A DNA stretch of 64,000 bases from Hygrocybe punicea (lineage: Eukaryota; Basidiomycota; Agaricomycetes; Agaricales; Hygrophoraceae): contig OY744461.1 in NCBI GenBank assembly GCA_963556145.1, forward strand, positions 2,480,001-2,544,000, given 5' to 3'. Below the pieces are notes generated by a model. It saw nothing but the letters and a program-made list of their open reading frames with translations, was not told where the DNA came from and did no database searches. Made by a program: the position numbers and the translations under genes. Of the stretch, positions 33,224-45,646 are shown one piece after another (the first letter of the stretch is position 1; every line of letters starts with the position of its first letter).

Positions 33224-33885
33224 TGGAGAGCGGTAAAAGTTGATGGAATAGTGGATATCATCTCCACTCACGCTTTAAATCACTCAAAAACAATAAGCTA
33301 TGAATTTAAGATGAATCGGTGAATCCAAAACTTCAACAATAACATCAGAGGATCCACCATTGGCACATGCTCATATACCAAACGAGGCTTCTTGGGCCAT
33401 GTACTCCATGCAAAGCGCAAAGGTATGCATGAAAAATGGATGACTGTCCACATGATATTCGCCACAAGTTTATACTGGTAGATTTCATGAATTGTTGACA
33501 AATTCAATTAAAGTTAGGAATGGAGACTAAACAAAAAGGGGTATTCATAAAACAAAAATGCATAATGCCAAATTAAGAAACATGGGGTATACTAACAGAT
33601 ATTGATGCATAATGGATAGGGGCTAATTTTAATGCTGTGCACACATATACTGTGATGCAGAATTAATGCGGAAAAGCTGGAGTACATGCTTGACTATACC
33701 ATATCCAAACCAGACAGCTGACAACCAACATTATGTGGTGCATTTGAAAGACATGGAAAGGATCCGTATTATGCAAAATGACGCAAACTTCAATATTGAA
33801 GAATGCAATACAAAAACAAAAGCAAAACGGATCCTGAAAGCTATCATCACATGGACATCAAAAGCCAATATGGATATGATCGGTG

Positions 33886-35141
33886 ATGGCGGAAGATATA
33901 ATCCATGAAGTGGACGAAATTGTGCCACGCAATATACATCTCACCACTGCTTTGTACATGATGGACAACTATTACAACTTCAAGGGTGCATGTTAGCAAT
34001 ATCCACCATATATATACTGGCTAGTATTTGACACCAAATTGACAGCTGAACATCTGCAGGAAATCATATCTGCACGCTTAGACGATGATGAAAGTCAGCT
34101 TGCGAAGGCCACAAAGGTAAGTCATTGGATTTGAAAAGGTATATCATATTGACTGCATTGCCAGATTGCAAATGTCAATATTGTGCATGTTGACTCTCCA
34201 AATTGCTGGAAGTTTACACTTCCAACCAATGATGAATCCGAACATCAAGAATTGGTATTAAGTTTGCAAGTGATTTTGGTGGCGAAAGATCTTCCACCCA
34301 TAACAACCAGGTATGTGCTAAATTCGTATCAATTCCTTGAATACCGTTCTGATGAACCACTGTAATAGTCAACCGGAACGCCGAACGTCCTTCATACATC
34401 AAAGCATAGTTGTAACTGGCCTTGATACAACAGGCTTTCAATCCTATATCGATAACCTTCGGATTCTGCACCAGAAACTGGCTCGTCAATTTCCTGACAA
34501 AGCAATGCAAGCTTTTACGCCTTCTACATACATGGATTACATGGCACTCGCAATAGGAACCCGATATTTCACTGATCGCCGACATGACAACACTTCCTCT
34601 CACATTCCATTCGAGTATGTCATCGATCCAAAAGGCATATTAACCTCACTTGCGAATTCCCGCTACTTTCATGGCCAGGACAATTGCGTACTTTATTACA
34701 AGTTGAAGTCTGATAGAAATTGACATTGGTGAGTGACGATGAATTGGGATCACATCCCTACTGATGGAAATATTTATTAGCTTCATTCCAACAAACCCAA
34801 CTTGCTTTAGAATCGGTGATATAGTGGAGGTTCAGTTTACAATATCGGCAGTTCTGGTAAAGAAGGATAAATTCAAGATGATTCTGAATCTACGGTCATT
34901 GGCACTGGTAGACAGTGACTTCACAGAGGTAACACTTTAATACATCAAGAATTAAACGAATACTGATGTATATTCTCAGGAAGCAACTATGATTCGCAAC
35001 AAGACAGCTTTGCCTACACCAACTACACAGCCCAGAATAGCCATCAAACGGCATGTTGGGTATGTGGAAGAGGGTAATGATGCAGAGGGTGTTGTGGAAA
35101 CAAGGCGACGCTTCTATAATATGAATATAGACCGATGCTAA
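33886..35141 (+). pseudogene. Gene D: decayed hypothetical gene with two stops
   Basis: From ATG at 33886 the frame reads MAEDIIHEVDEIVPRNIHLT, meets TAG at 33994-33996, then continues PPYIYWLVFDTKLTAEHLQE to a GTAAGT donor near 34115. Later exons read IANVNIVHVDSPNCWKFTLP, ERRTSFIHQSIVVTGLDTTG, TPSTYMDYMALAIGTRYFTD, FRIGDIVEVQFTISAVLVKK and TTQPRIAIKRHVGYVEEGND, ending TAA at 35139-35141. A TGA at 34721-34723 sits where CGA would fit. The order of blocks matches an expanded agaricomycete family of unknown function. It lies head-to-head with gene C and may be a broken fourth member of the same locus. Confidence 0.6.
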
Positions 35142-35228
35142 TGTATTAATATTGTATGTGTACTCAACCCGTTGATATGTTACAGCTGTTTTGCTATCTG
35201 ATGGCAGCAACTGCACCTTTTTGAATCA

Positions 35229-35700
35229 ATTGAGAAATTTGGACTTGGTAGAATTTTGGGTGCTGTGTTTTGTATCTCATGAAATACTATTTGGATTAAG
35301 ATGGTTATACAGGGAAAGTTGTACTATGTCTTGAGGACTATCTACGCCTGTAATTACATTTGAACAATATTTAGGATATAGTGAGTTGTTGATGAAATAA
35401 AAGGTAGACCAGTACTTTTTGACGCCCAAAATGATACTGTCAAATTATGACATCGAAAGAGCTCATATGAAGAAGAGTGGAGGGAGAAGGTTGTTCATCT
35501 TTTCAAGGCCTAGAAGTACATATACCATATTCTTCTCTATTTTTGTCCTTTGAGCCGTCATTGCATCTGTACTATGTTTGTCTGTCACTAGGCTCGAAAT
35601 ACAACCAGAATCATAAACTGTATAACCATCTTGATCCAAGCAGTATTTCACGAGATACAAAACACAGCACCCAAAATTCTACCAAGTCCAAATTTCTCAA
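35229..35700. repeat. Inverted repeat with ~83-bp arms (MITE-like)
   Basis: CAATTGAGAAATTTGGACTT...GATGGTTATACAG (35229-35312) is inverted at 35618-35700 with a handful of mismatches. The ~300-bp interior is unrelated between halves. It sits 90 bp past the end of gene D. Confidence 0.8.
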
Positions 35701-35701
35701 T

Positions 35702-37580
35702 GTGCCTTTTTGCTGAAAAGATGAGAATGAGCTATTGAAAATCCATTATCTACCTATAATCCAGATTTAATGTTTGCATATTCTCTTTGTATCACCACTG
35801 GATAGCTAACTATATCCAATGTTCAATGTGTACTGATCACATATGACAATAGTAACCTGAACATATTGACCAAACACATTGACCGAACACACCGAACATG
35901 TCCAATATGTTCGGTTTGTGGTCCATGAAACTGAATTACAATTCATTGTACAAATTCAATCAAACTACCTTTACTTCGCATATGTGATGCATAACCTTTT
36001 GTTCAAAGACGTGTCATATTAACTGGACGAAATCTGCAGGTACAACAAGCATATTTACTCCTTTATATCTAAATTGATGACGAAATTCACTGCTGTACTG
36101 AGAAGCCTATGTTGCTATGTTCCTGCATTGATACCATTGGATTGTATCTTGGCCCAACCTTCACTTCTTCCCATCCTGCCATAAATATGATGCTTTGCTA
36201 TTTAATAATTGCTTTCCAATCATATTATTTTGTTCTGGCATGATTGGAGCTTCTCTTGAACTAATTATGTTCCTTGTCCTTGTGTCTGGATCTCGAATCA
36301 TTATGCAGTTGACTGCATTTATTGTACTATTTTCGTGTCCTTTGATGAAACATCAAAAAATTATACACCTCACCCTTATGAGCCCATTCAATGAATACAT
36401 TGAAACAGCATCTGGGGTACCAATGTGTGAACTCCATAGTTTCTCAATGTTGATAGCTCTGCTTGCACTTTCTCTGCTTCAATATGGGATGTCAAATATG
36501 GCACATAATGCACATCCAACAACTGTCCAGACTTTTATTTCTGCTATTATTTGTGCAATTGCAATGCCCCGGATTCAGGTAGGGACATCTGCAAAACACT
36601 TTGTGCCGAAAAATGATGAACCCGCCGGTTAAACCAGTGTTAAACCTGTTCCTTGTGATTCCAATGTACATAGCTGTTATATGTATCTGTAAACAAAGAT
36701 ATCATATCTGGTTCATTCAGTCTATATTGCACTGGCAATTCCTCAGAATACAGCAGGGATACTAGTTGGACAATACAGAACTCTCAGTACTGTTCAGACA
36801 GGTTTTCAACTCATCCATATGTCATAATGCACATTACACCAACAAAGAATACGATTATTGTCATGAAGTCGACTTAGCAGTGAACTACACTTTCCCAACT
36901 TGGCACCTTTGATCTGGTGACCTTATTGTTCTTGCTCATTTGAGACAACAAATTCTCACAGTTACAAAGTCAGCAGTCACACGGTTTCAAATTTATTCAC
37001 AGGGCTTCAAAATTGTTCCCACAGTTTGCAACAATTGTTCCCATGGCTTGGCAAATTAGAGTCTGACCCTGAGTTGAAAAATCCACCGTATAGAACGATT
37101 CCCTTATAGGGACTCATAATTGGTTGGTTGGGGCGGGCCCGCGGTTGAGGACTTCTTTAATTTACTTTATTTTGGAAATAATAAATGAAATTATTTTAAT
37201 TTTGAATGATTACATAATTGGATAAGTCAACCTTTGGAACAATCTCTGGATGAGGGGATTCCCGGCTCCCTATGATTACATAAGCGATTGATCGATCTTT
37301 ATCGTAGTTCTAATGATTAGCATGTCCATTCTAACGCAAAAAAAAACTATCAATATGAACATGCCGATAAATATTTGGAGGAAAAACAGATGAATGAAGC
37401 ATTTAAATGTTAGATACAGGTCCTAATTTGTTATATCTAAGTAGTTCTTAGCCTCTGGAAGAGAGACTATGGAAATATTGAGACTTACCTCAAGTATTCA
37501 AAACGCCCCTCCTTGCATGGTAAACATGCAAAGTGGTGACACGATATCCTTCTCTTGTGTAGAGCTGGACTGTCGTATGT
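35702..37580. other. AT-rich region without a recognisable gene
   Basis: The only sizeable frame, 36195-36632 plus (145 codons, very hydrophobic, FIVLFSCPLMKH and LLALSLLQYGM), has no family I know and no flanking exons; I leave it unassigned. A lone copy of the GTTCGG palindrome occurs near 35900. An island near 37588-37621 forms a GGTCCGGCGC...GCGCCGGACC hairpin. Confidence 0.35.
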
Positions 37581-37851
37581 AGCGGTTCGGTCCGGCGCGT
37601 CCCGCCATAATGCGCCGGACCACTATGAGCAAGTTAACAAGCACTAAAAAGAAGTCATCAAGTCATGGTGCATTACCGGATTTCCGCCCATTCAACCCCA
37701 GACGCGCCCCATCTCTGGCGGACCGCGGCAGCCTGCACATCGCGGATGACCCTCCGTTTAACGTGGGGTTTGTTGGCGTAAACTCTGATGTCGCGGAAAT
37801 ATACATGGGGATGTCTGGCCATAACTATTGTTTGGGTTGGGGTTAAAATGT

Positions 37852-39094
37852 CACGGCCGACTAATCAGCCGTGACATGGTCACATAGCTGCCCGAGCGTG
37901 AAGTCCGTGAACACATAAATAGAACAGAGAAAGTAGATAATCTGACTAGAAAAAATTGTTAGAAAAGATTCCTACCACCAAAAAGGAGTGGCGCATGGGA
38001 AATCAATTCAGTTGCAGGCGAGATTCAGCGGATGAAGAACGACAATTGAAGTCCATGCCATTTGAAACCGGAGAGGGTTTAAAATGTTGCCTAAAGATGA
38101 GAGCGTAGGAGGAGAAAAGAAGATTGGAGGGTTAGCTGAGACAAAATGCAGGGAGGATTGGGCATAGCACCACAGGATGGAAGAGGTTCCAAATTAAATA
38201 GCAAGGTTTTAGATTGGAGAACAAGATGTGTTTCTGGACAACAAGTGGAAAATTGGATGATCGAATTGCCTAATTTGGTTACAGTTGCCAAATATGGAAA
38301 CGGCTTCCAAAACGTTCTTGCTGTTCTAGAGAGCCACAGAATGGCTATTGGACCATTGCAACAGTCCCAGAACTGAATGTCAACTGGTAGTAGGATGTGA
38401 ACAACTTGGGGTATTTTTGGTGCAAATATATGGAGCGATATTCATGTTTTGTTGACACCCCTCCACCAAAATAGGACCCTGAAACTTATATATCTCTCTT
38501 ACTCCAGCAATAAAATGGCAAAAAAATCCACGCTGGCAGCTTTGGACAGTTATGATGCATTGCAATGCATTCTTCATGTGTGCCTTGAGTTTGCAAGCTG
38601 ACCTGGTTACAGTTTGGCCATGGATGCCAAATTATCAAAAGTCAAACAAACGTGATGATCATGCAAATTCCAGGTCATGTTACCTGCCAATTCATCATTC
38701 ACTGTATATAACTTCACATGTCATAAACCTCCAGGCACACATGAACAGGGCATTCCAATGCATCACACCTTTCCAAAGCTGCTACCTCGGATTTTTTTGC
38801 CATTTTATTTTCGGTGTAAGAGAGATATATAAGTTTCAGGGTCCTATTTTGGCGGAGGGGTGTCAACAAAACATGAATATCGCTCCATATATTTGCACCA
38901 AAAATACCCCAAGTTGCTCACATCCTACTACCAGTTGACATTCAGTTCTGGGACTGTTGCAATGGTTCAATAGCCATTCTTTGGCTCTCTAGAACAGCAA
39001 GAACATTTTGGAAGCCGTTTCCATATTTGGCAACTGTAACCGAATAGGGTAATGGTCAATAACCTCGTCACAGCCGATTCGTCGGGCGTGACCA
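37852..39094. mobile_element. Candidate element bounded by GTCACGGCCGACTAATC-type inverted ends
   Basis: GTCACGGCCGACTAATCAGC-CGTGACATGG at 37852-37881 matches the reverse complement of 39065-39094 at most positions, and each end is itself a small hairpin (GTCACGGC...GCCGTGAC). A third related end lies near 45500 (GAATCGGCCGTGACAGGTCA). The interior holds the long inverted repeat at 38276-39043. No transposase is present, so the element would be non-autonomous; boundaries are inferred. Confidence 0.45.
38276..39043. repeat. Long inverted repeat, ~320-bp arms, ~130-bp spacer
   Basis: The left arm (38276 to about 38594, beginning TGGTTACAGTTGCCAAATAT) is the reverse complement of the right arm (about 38724 to 39043, ending ATATTTGGCAACTGTAACC), with scattered mismatches. 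The overlapping frames of similar sequence at 38380-38577 and 38552-38938 are the same arm read twice. No coding function. Confidence 0.88.
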
Positions 39095-39439
39095 CTCACA
39101 AAGCATGTGACCTTGTCCTCAGGTTCGTCACAGGTTTCTCATGAACCACGAATCTTTCACATGTCTCCCCTCCCTGTCAAGCATTACCATTTGGGCGTAG
39201 GAACACCGATTTTAGTCAAGGAGGGGGTTTTGACCTATGAATGGGTGTCGTCCAGGTAAATTTTAAATTATTCATTACATGGTCCCTGGCTGACCATAAT
39301 AGATGTCTCCTAAACTTTGAGACTGACAAGTTGTCTCTGGAACTGAGAATTGAATGTGAGGTTTTGTCATGGAGGGTAAGTCCTGCTGCTATATAACAGG
39401 ATATCATGCGAAAAGTTGATCGCATGCAGTATACTGATC

Positions 39440-39726
39440 CTGCGCTGGATAGCCCAAGACGAGTCATCATTCAATTAGATTTAGACATTGCGAAACCTTG
39501 TGAATGGCAACTTGAGTATGCAAGGCTGAAGGGAGGCAAAGCGAGTTAGTGCAGGTGAACTTATCCTATGCAGGAAACTGAGAGAACTTCCAGCAGAGAT
39601 TTTGAACACCACTGTGTCATTTTCATTTGACTTTGAACACCGAGAGTGGTCTCATGATGAATATGCTGCATTGGTGGAATCATTGTCTGATGCATTTGCT
39701 CCTAGCCAGTCTAAAAGGCTAAAGTA
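39440..39726 (+). pseudogene. Coding remnant of unknown family, 3' end only
   Basis: The plus frame reads IIQLDLDIAKPCEWQLEYAR, then after a stop or unresolved splice near 39549 RKLRELPAEILNTTVSFSFD, EHREWSHDEYAALVESLSDA and ends KRLK-TAA at 39726. The composition is protein-like and codons are balanced, but no start or upstream exon is visible and no conserved domain is recognised. Confidence 0.4.
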
Positions 39727-39898
39727 AGTTGTCAAATTTTCTTCCCTCTGTTTCATCTGTCAATCTATAATGTATCAACAAATAAATAGTGCACAGGAAA
39801 CCACTCGGGCATGGAATATCTGCACATTCCAAGCTCTAGTAGATGAATAGTTTATTTAATAGTTTAATAGCGATGCTGCCATTTCCACATTTGGTTTT

Positions 39899-39930
39899 CC
39901 ACGTGACAACATGTGACAACACGTGATGTC
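39899..39930. promoter_or_regulatory. Clustered CACGTGA/CATGTGA motifs before the 39979 gene
   Basis: CCACGTGACAACATGTGACA-ACACGTGATGTC has CACGTG at 39900 and 39920 with CATGTG between, ending 50 bp before the ATG. Spacing of ten bases puts the sites on one helix face. Regulatory role is inferred. Confidence 0.4.
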
Positions 39931-39978
39931 ATGACGCGTCAATTCAACATTTTAACCACCAATATTTTCTGTTCAAAC

Positions 39979-42900
39979 ATGTCAAGCAGTGGCAGCCAAG
40001 CAACTGAAGCCTCTTCCTCAGCGTTGGCCATATCTTTTCGACACAATACTGCTCTCCTGCGTGATTTTCCATGGACCAATGGCACTCTCCTTGTTCGAGG
40101 CGCTATGAAGGATCAGCTTCGCTTGGCTCTATTAGGTTCCAGCTGCCCCATTTCCCAAGGCCAGCTGCTCTTGGTGAGTTTATGATTCTGTTCGATGAGC
40201 AATCAACCCAAAGTTGAACATGAACCAGAACATGGCGCAAAGCCTTGACGCTTTTTCACCACATCGAGTGTATGGCGACAGGGTTACAGGATTCTTGAAG
40301 GAATTCTTCAATCTGAATGCAGCATGTGGACCTCATGGTGCTCTAGCGACTGTTGGCAATCCCAGAAGATGGTCATCTTCGCCAGCAGTGTACATCAGCG
40401 CCGCCGCAGAAATTGTGAACCAATATTCTCTTCTGGACCAGCTTGCAGATGCAATGGGAGTGCCAGCAACAAGAACGACACCAGTCATATTTCGAGGAGC
40501 AAAGCCCCATGATTTGCCAGTAAAGTTAACACAGGTATGCCCATGAATGTTCGTATTTCAATGAAAGAGATCAGCGCTGAGTTGCCCCTAATAGCTCTTG
40601 ACCAAACTCGATGATTGGACTCAACCCATCCTGGATTTGCGGACCCGAGAGAGAAACGCCCGGCTTGGTGATGGCTTTGGGGCGAGTTTGGCGAAGGCCA
40701 GGTTGTTCGCGAATGCTGAACCTGAGCAGCTCAGTCATCAGCAGTCGCTGCTGAAACAAGGGGTCATGAGTCTTTTGCAGGCTGGACAACATATTCATGA
40801 GGCCAAGTATACCCAATCGCTGGTCAACTTGGAACTCATGTCTTTCGCTCTGTGCTGGTTTGGCTTGGTAAGTTATCTTGCCCCTTCTTGGCATCCTTGT
40901 TGGGCTTATAAATCCAATATAGGGCAAGGATCGGCTTCCGGAGAACCCACAGACATTTATCTTAACTTTACGAGGGTAAGTATCACTGAGATTGGTAATA
41001 TGATGTTGACGCTGACTGGAGCCATGTTGAAGCCGGGCAACATCCCTGGGAATGCCTTTGGGTTCAGATTTGATTACGCTTTTCGAAAACATGAGTTCTG
41101 CAAAGGCCATTCTCTTGAGGATGGTCAATCTGTTCCATCTTGCAGTCTCCATCTCTCCCATCATTGCTCTCCTTCCCCGACAGTTCAACAACGAGCAAAT
41201 TCGCAGGGATCATTTGATCACAGTGAGCACCCTTTTACGGTTTTCTCAATTGTCTAACCTCATGACATAAAGATGAAACTATTGCTCGGTAATCATAAGC
41301 CCTCCTGCCTGATGCAAACGGAACGCTGTCTTTGGCAAATGTTGCTCCGAATGTCGACTGGTTCCAATGCAAAGACGGAACTCCAATTGTTCCTACGAGA
41401 ATTTGAGCAGCTCTCCCTCCGTTACGAGGATGAGAACATGCACTTGGATTGGTATTCTAAATGTATGTATTCCATTGTGTTAACCCATTCCTTGACCCAG
41501 GATTTAACTCCAACACAGGGCCCGTTATCTCAGTCCCTAAACATCACCAAGCAAATCAGAACACAGCATCCACGAGCAGATCTGAGGAACCTGTCATCAT
41601 CATTGATGATGACAGTGAGTCAGAATTGGACAACGGCACCAGGTGGCGACATGAGAAAAAGCAAGAGCAGCCAGCCGAGCCGGAGCCCAAGGGGAAAGAG
41701 AAGGAGCAGGGGAGCAAGGAAGACGCCGACATGGACATGGAGGAACCAACGGCAGTGGATGTCGATGTCGACATGGATATCGACGTGGATATCGACATGG
41801 GTGCAGAGCAGCAGCAGGGGGAGAAGAAGCAGCACCAGGAGGAGGAGGAGGAGGAGGATGACCCCGTCTGGCGGCCAGGGCAGACAAACTGGTCTGACTA
41901 CCAAGACGAGCCTTGGCAGAGGAACAACTCTGCGGGGCAGCGGCTGTGGTGGATGGAGGAGGTGGAGGTGGAGGACCTTTTGCACCCACCGGGAGAGGAA
42001 GAGCAAATGAGCAGTGAGCCGCCACAGCCTCAAGGGGACGACCAGCGGAGGGGGGAACAGCTGCAACATGATGAAGGGGAAGCTCACGAACAGGACAGGG
42101 AGCAGCTGCAACCGGTTGGGGAGGAAGAGCAAATGAACAATGAGCCACTACAGCCTCAAGGGGAGGCCCAGCAGAGTGAGGGGGAGCCACAACCGGCGCA
42201 AGGGCAGGATCAGCAGGGGCGGGGGGACGAACCACAGCCAGGGGGGGAGGGCCAACCTGGAGAGTGTGATGAACCCCCGCCGGCTTTGGAGGGTGATGGA
42301 CCACAACCAGCAGTGGAGGGCGATGGATCACCGGCGGAGGAGGAGGGCGATGGACCACCACCAGCGGTGGAGGGCGATAGACCGCCACCAGCAGCGGAGG
42401 GGGGTGGACCACCGCCAGCTGTGGAGGGGGATGGACCACCGCTGGAGGTGGAGGGCGATGGACCACTGGCGGTGGAGGGCGATGGACCACCACTGGCGGT
42501 GGAGGGTGATGGACCACCACTGGCTGTGGAGGGCAATGGGCCACCACTGGCAGTGGAGAGCATTGAACAACCGCCAGCTGTGGATGGCGATGGACCACAA
42601 GCAGCGGTACAGAGCGATGGCCCACCGCCAGCGGTGGAGAGCAACGGACCACCGCCAGTGGTGGAGGGCGGTGGACCGCTGCCAGTGGCGGAAGGGGGTG
42701 GACCAGTGGCGGAGGGGGGTGGACCACCGCCAGCGGTGGAGGGCGAACAGGGTGAAGGTACCAGACCACGACCTGAGGGGGAAGGCGAAGAGGAGGAGGA
42801 GGAGGAGGAGGAGGAGGAGGAGGAGGAGGAATCAGAAGAAAGCGAAACTGAGCTAGGAACCCAATTGCGCCCGGTAACGCGCTCGCAAACCAATGCTCTC

Positions 42901-43074
42901 AAAGGGAAGACGACACAAAACGGACCTCCTGCTGGGTACCAGACCTACTTCACTGCAAGCAAGAAACGGCATGCACCAGCTTCGAAATGGAACAGCCGCA
43001 AAAAAAGGAAGCTTATGGACAGAAGTCAGATGATTTCATCAGAACTGCCCGGTGAAGTGAGTATAACTTTGTGA
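39979..43074 (+). CDS. Seven-exon protein with long acidic/Pro-Gly repeat and basic tail
   Basis: Exons 39979-40173, 40229-40534, 40595-40867, 40923-40975, 41033-41222, 41273-41462 and 41519-43068/43074 keep one frame. The first ~400 residues are a helical region (LRDFPWTNGTLLVRGAMKDQ, DRVTGFLKEFFNLNAACGPH, LSHQQSLLKQGVMSLLQAGQ, PRQFNNEQIRRDHLIT) of unknown family. Exon 7 encodes EPVIIIDDDSESE, Asp/Met-rich and Glu-rich runs, a 41-residue duplication (GEEEQM.) and about 15 copies of a PPAVEGDG-type repeat. A poly-Glu run follows, then TRSQTNALKGK and KWNSRKKRKL, a nuclear-localisation-like tail. It stops at TGA 43072-43074, but a GTGAGT at 43069 could instead splice into the JmjC-like frame at 43203, making one large protein. 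Long antisense frames over exon 7 are shadows. Confidence 0.65.
42270..42780 (+). repeat. Coding minisatellite (24-33 bp units)
   Basis: GGACCACCGCCAGCGGTGGA-GGGCGAT and variants repeat about 15 times in frame, encoding GPPPAVEGD-type units. Unit length varies but stays a multiple of three. Followed by a pure GAGGAG run near 42795-42830. Confidence 0.85.
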
Positions 43075-43202
43075 CCAATCTTTCAATGCACATGAGTTAA
43101 TGATGGAAATTAGTCATTCAATGGCACTCCGGTCAAAAACCTCGAACTTCCTGAAGTCAGTTCGTCTCTAATGCCCGAGATATCAACTAACCAGAGCAAC
43201 AG

Positions 43203-45196
43203 ATGTCTGAGGATCATGTGCCTCTCAGGGTTTTTGGAGCCGACCGAAATGCAGAAGCAGCTCATTTCACATTTCAAAGTAATGCGGGCTCGGTTAGTCC
43301 TATTTCTAGTTGTTGGTTTGATTTATTTACATGGACAACACAGGATGAATGTGAATATTGGTGTTTACGAACCATCCAAGAGGAGGTGGAGGCCTTATAT
43401 GAAGATGGAAGACCTCTTCATCACCTACCATCCGCTAGCAACCCAGAATTTGATCCGGATGGTTCGAGTATTTTTGTAGTGGCATATGATCAGTACCTCC
43501 AAATGGATACCTCGACGATCCAGGATATCTTTGAACAAAGACATATCCTGGTCCATGGAGTCCCGCAGCAGGAACGTCACCAGTTTGACCTGGAAGGTCT
43601 CTCCAGACTTGGGAGTCTCAAACATGAGCGTAATGTGCAGGGTTTGTCTTGTCCTTTTACTGATCCTTGCTGTTACTCACCAAATGACAAAGTTGGTTCC
43701 TTTCGCACCCGGAAAAGTCATGGAAAGATGCTGCATGTCGGGACTCTGCAAGATTTGTATAATGCATCTCTGTTAGAAGGACGAAGACACATCTGGAACA
43801 TGCTGGAATTTCCCATGGGTCACCTCACGGTTCATCCACTGCCCATGTACCGGTATGATGCGAAATTATCTATCCTCAGTTTTCATTTGACAAAGATGCT
43901 CTCCTCCAGCTCGCTGGCATCCCATGAGCAGGCCATGTCGGAAACCCGGGGACAACCAGGTTATATTCCAGGCAAAACATTCGCGGATGAACTCTCGTGG
44001 GGGACTGCGGCATTGCGGGGTGCAACTTCTTGGCCACATGCTGATGATGATGGTTTTGCCACGGTTGTAAGGGTAATGACAGGCAGCAAGTATTGGGTTG
44101 TCATGCGCCGCAACAGAGAGACACCACCCTGGAATAGCAATGGAGACATGACGACTCGTCATGCGTTTGGAAAGGGTTGGGGTCCCCTCAGTCCATCCAA
44201 AGGCATCTGGGAGAAAGAGGGGGTGCTGTTGATGCCAAATGATGTCTTGTGAGCGTTATTCATTCCATCACAGACTTATCTAACAAATGATGCCAGTTTC
44301 CAAAGGCCGAACACAGTCCATTATGTAGTCACCCTGCAGGACTCCATCGTATATGGAAATCACTTCTATGCCACATTGTCGATCAAGGACACCTGTTTTG
44401 GAATCATCCACACCTTCGTCATGTCCTACTCCATCACAAATACTCAACATAATACCACCCGGACCATTCTGAGAAGAATGATGGGTATGTGGCATGAACA
44501 TTTGTGTGTCAATGAGGCTTCAGCTGTCGGTATGTCGTTGCTGTTCATGTTCTCATCCCTCTACCTAAATCATGATCCTCAACAGGTGTAGATCGCGAAC
44601 ATCACATTCCTGATGTGTCGACCCCTGCTGGCCTCTTGGATGTGGTGATTGTGGGCAATCTTCTGGAGATGGCGGAGGTGATCAATCGAAACCATTACAG
44701 TGGTGAGATGGATGACTTGGAAGAGGAGGAAGAGACCTTCGCCCGATTGCGATACCGCCGATTCTGCACCTGGTTTGCAGGAGAATATGTGACGATTTTG
44801 GGTGGGATATGGGTGCATCCTTCCTACATCTTCAAACGTGCTCTGCTTCAGTTTTGCCTCTGCCTCATATTTTACAAACGCGAGAGGCAGGCACAATTGG
44901 TGAACGTGCCCTTGACAACCGGTTGCACCTCCCTCAAACTAGAAAGGAAGATCCTGGCGCATTTCGAGACTCAGTGGCCCGAATTGATGCCCTTGATGGA
45001 AACCCTGCTGGATGATGAAGCTCCGATAACAAGCGACACTTGGAGTTTCAATTGGAGCGGTCCAATGTTCAAGATTGAGTGTAGGAATTCTGATGCGGCA
45101 AAGGCATTAGCTTTAACATCCACGGAAAAGAGGGATTTCGCTAGGGAGCCGATTTACAGCCCTGATGGCGATATGGATGTTGCCACTGCATCCTGA
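43203..45196 (+). CDS. JmjC-like 2-oxoglutarate/Fe(II) oxygenase domain protein
   Basis: Exons 43203-44248, 44297-44529 and 44586-45196 join in frame (donors GTGAGC and GTATGT; acceptors CCAG and ACAG) and encode about 629 aa. N-terminal blocks (WFDLFTWTTQDECEYWCLRT, FDPDGSSIFVVAYDQYLQMD, FEQRHILVHGVP) match an expanded agaricomycete family. The catalytic core is visible: WGTAALRGATSWPHADDDGF gives an HxD iron motif, GSKYWVVMRRN may supply the 2-oxoglutarate-binding Lys, and RPNTVHYVVTLQDSIVYGNH provides the distal His. JmjC enzymes demethylate histones or hydroxylate proteins; the substrate here is unknown. The ATG at 43203 has a plausible CAACAG context, but the protein may be the C-terminal half of the gene starting at 39979. 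No disruption seen. Confidence 0.8.
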
Positions 45197-45646
45197 ACCA
45201 AGTAGGTGTTCTGCGGTTCGTTAGCAGAATACCGGCTCATGCTTAATCAATCATTTACCAGTCGCGTCTGCCTCTCATTATTTATCATTAGATTTTCCAC
45301 TATAAGTTTCCATCTGCAAATGTTGTCATTGTCCCCATTGTTGTCAGCTTTCGATTCTGCAAATTTTGTATTTTATGTCTCGTTACATACATTGCATTAC
45401 TGTATTTTTAGTAGTTGTCAAAATGTATCCCATGTTTGTGCAAAACTTAAAGGTTGAATCCTGTGCAATACATGTGATGTGACATGTCGTAGCAGGTGAA
45501 TCGGCCGTGACAGGTCACACAGGTCATGTGACCGTGATCCAATCCCTGCATCACATGATCGTGTTTGGATGGTTGAAAATTGTTTCCCCCTTGCTCATCC
45601 CCCTTAGCATCACGTCAAAATTATCCCCACTATCATCCCCTCCACT

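Noticed and set aside
36195..36632. 145-codon hydrophobic ORF
   Set aside because: Isolated in AT-rich DNA, no family resemblance, no neighbouring exons; could be chance.
41600..42902. Long antisense frames (389 and 230 codons) opposite the 39979 gene
   Set aside because: They mirror a GC-rich coding minisatellite that lacks stops on either strand; the plus strand has consistent exon structure and the minus frames have no motif.
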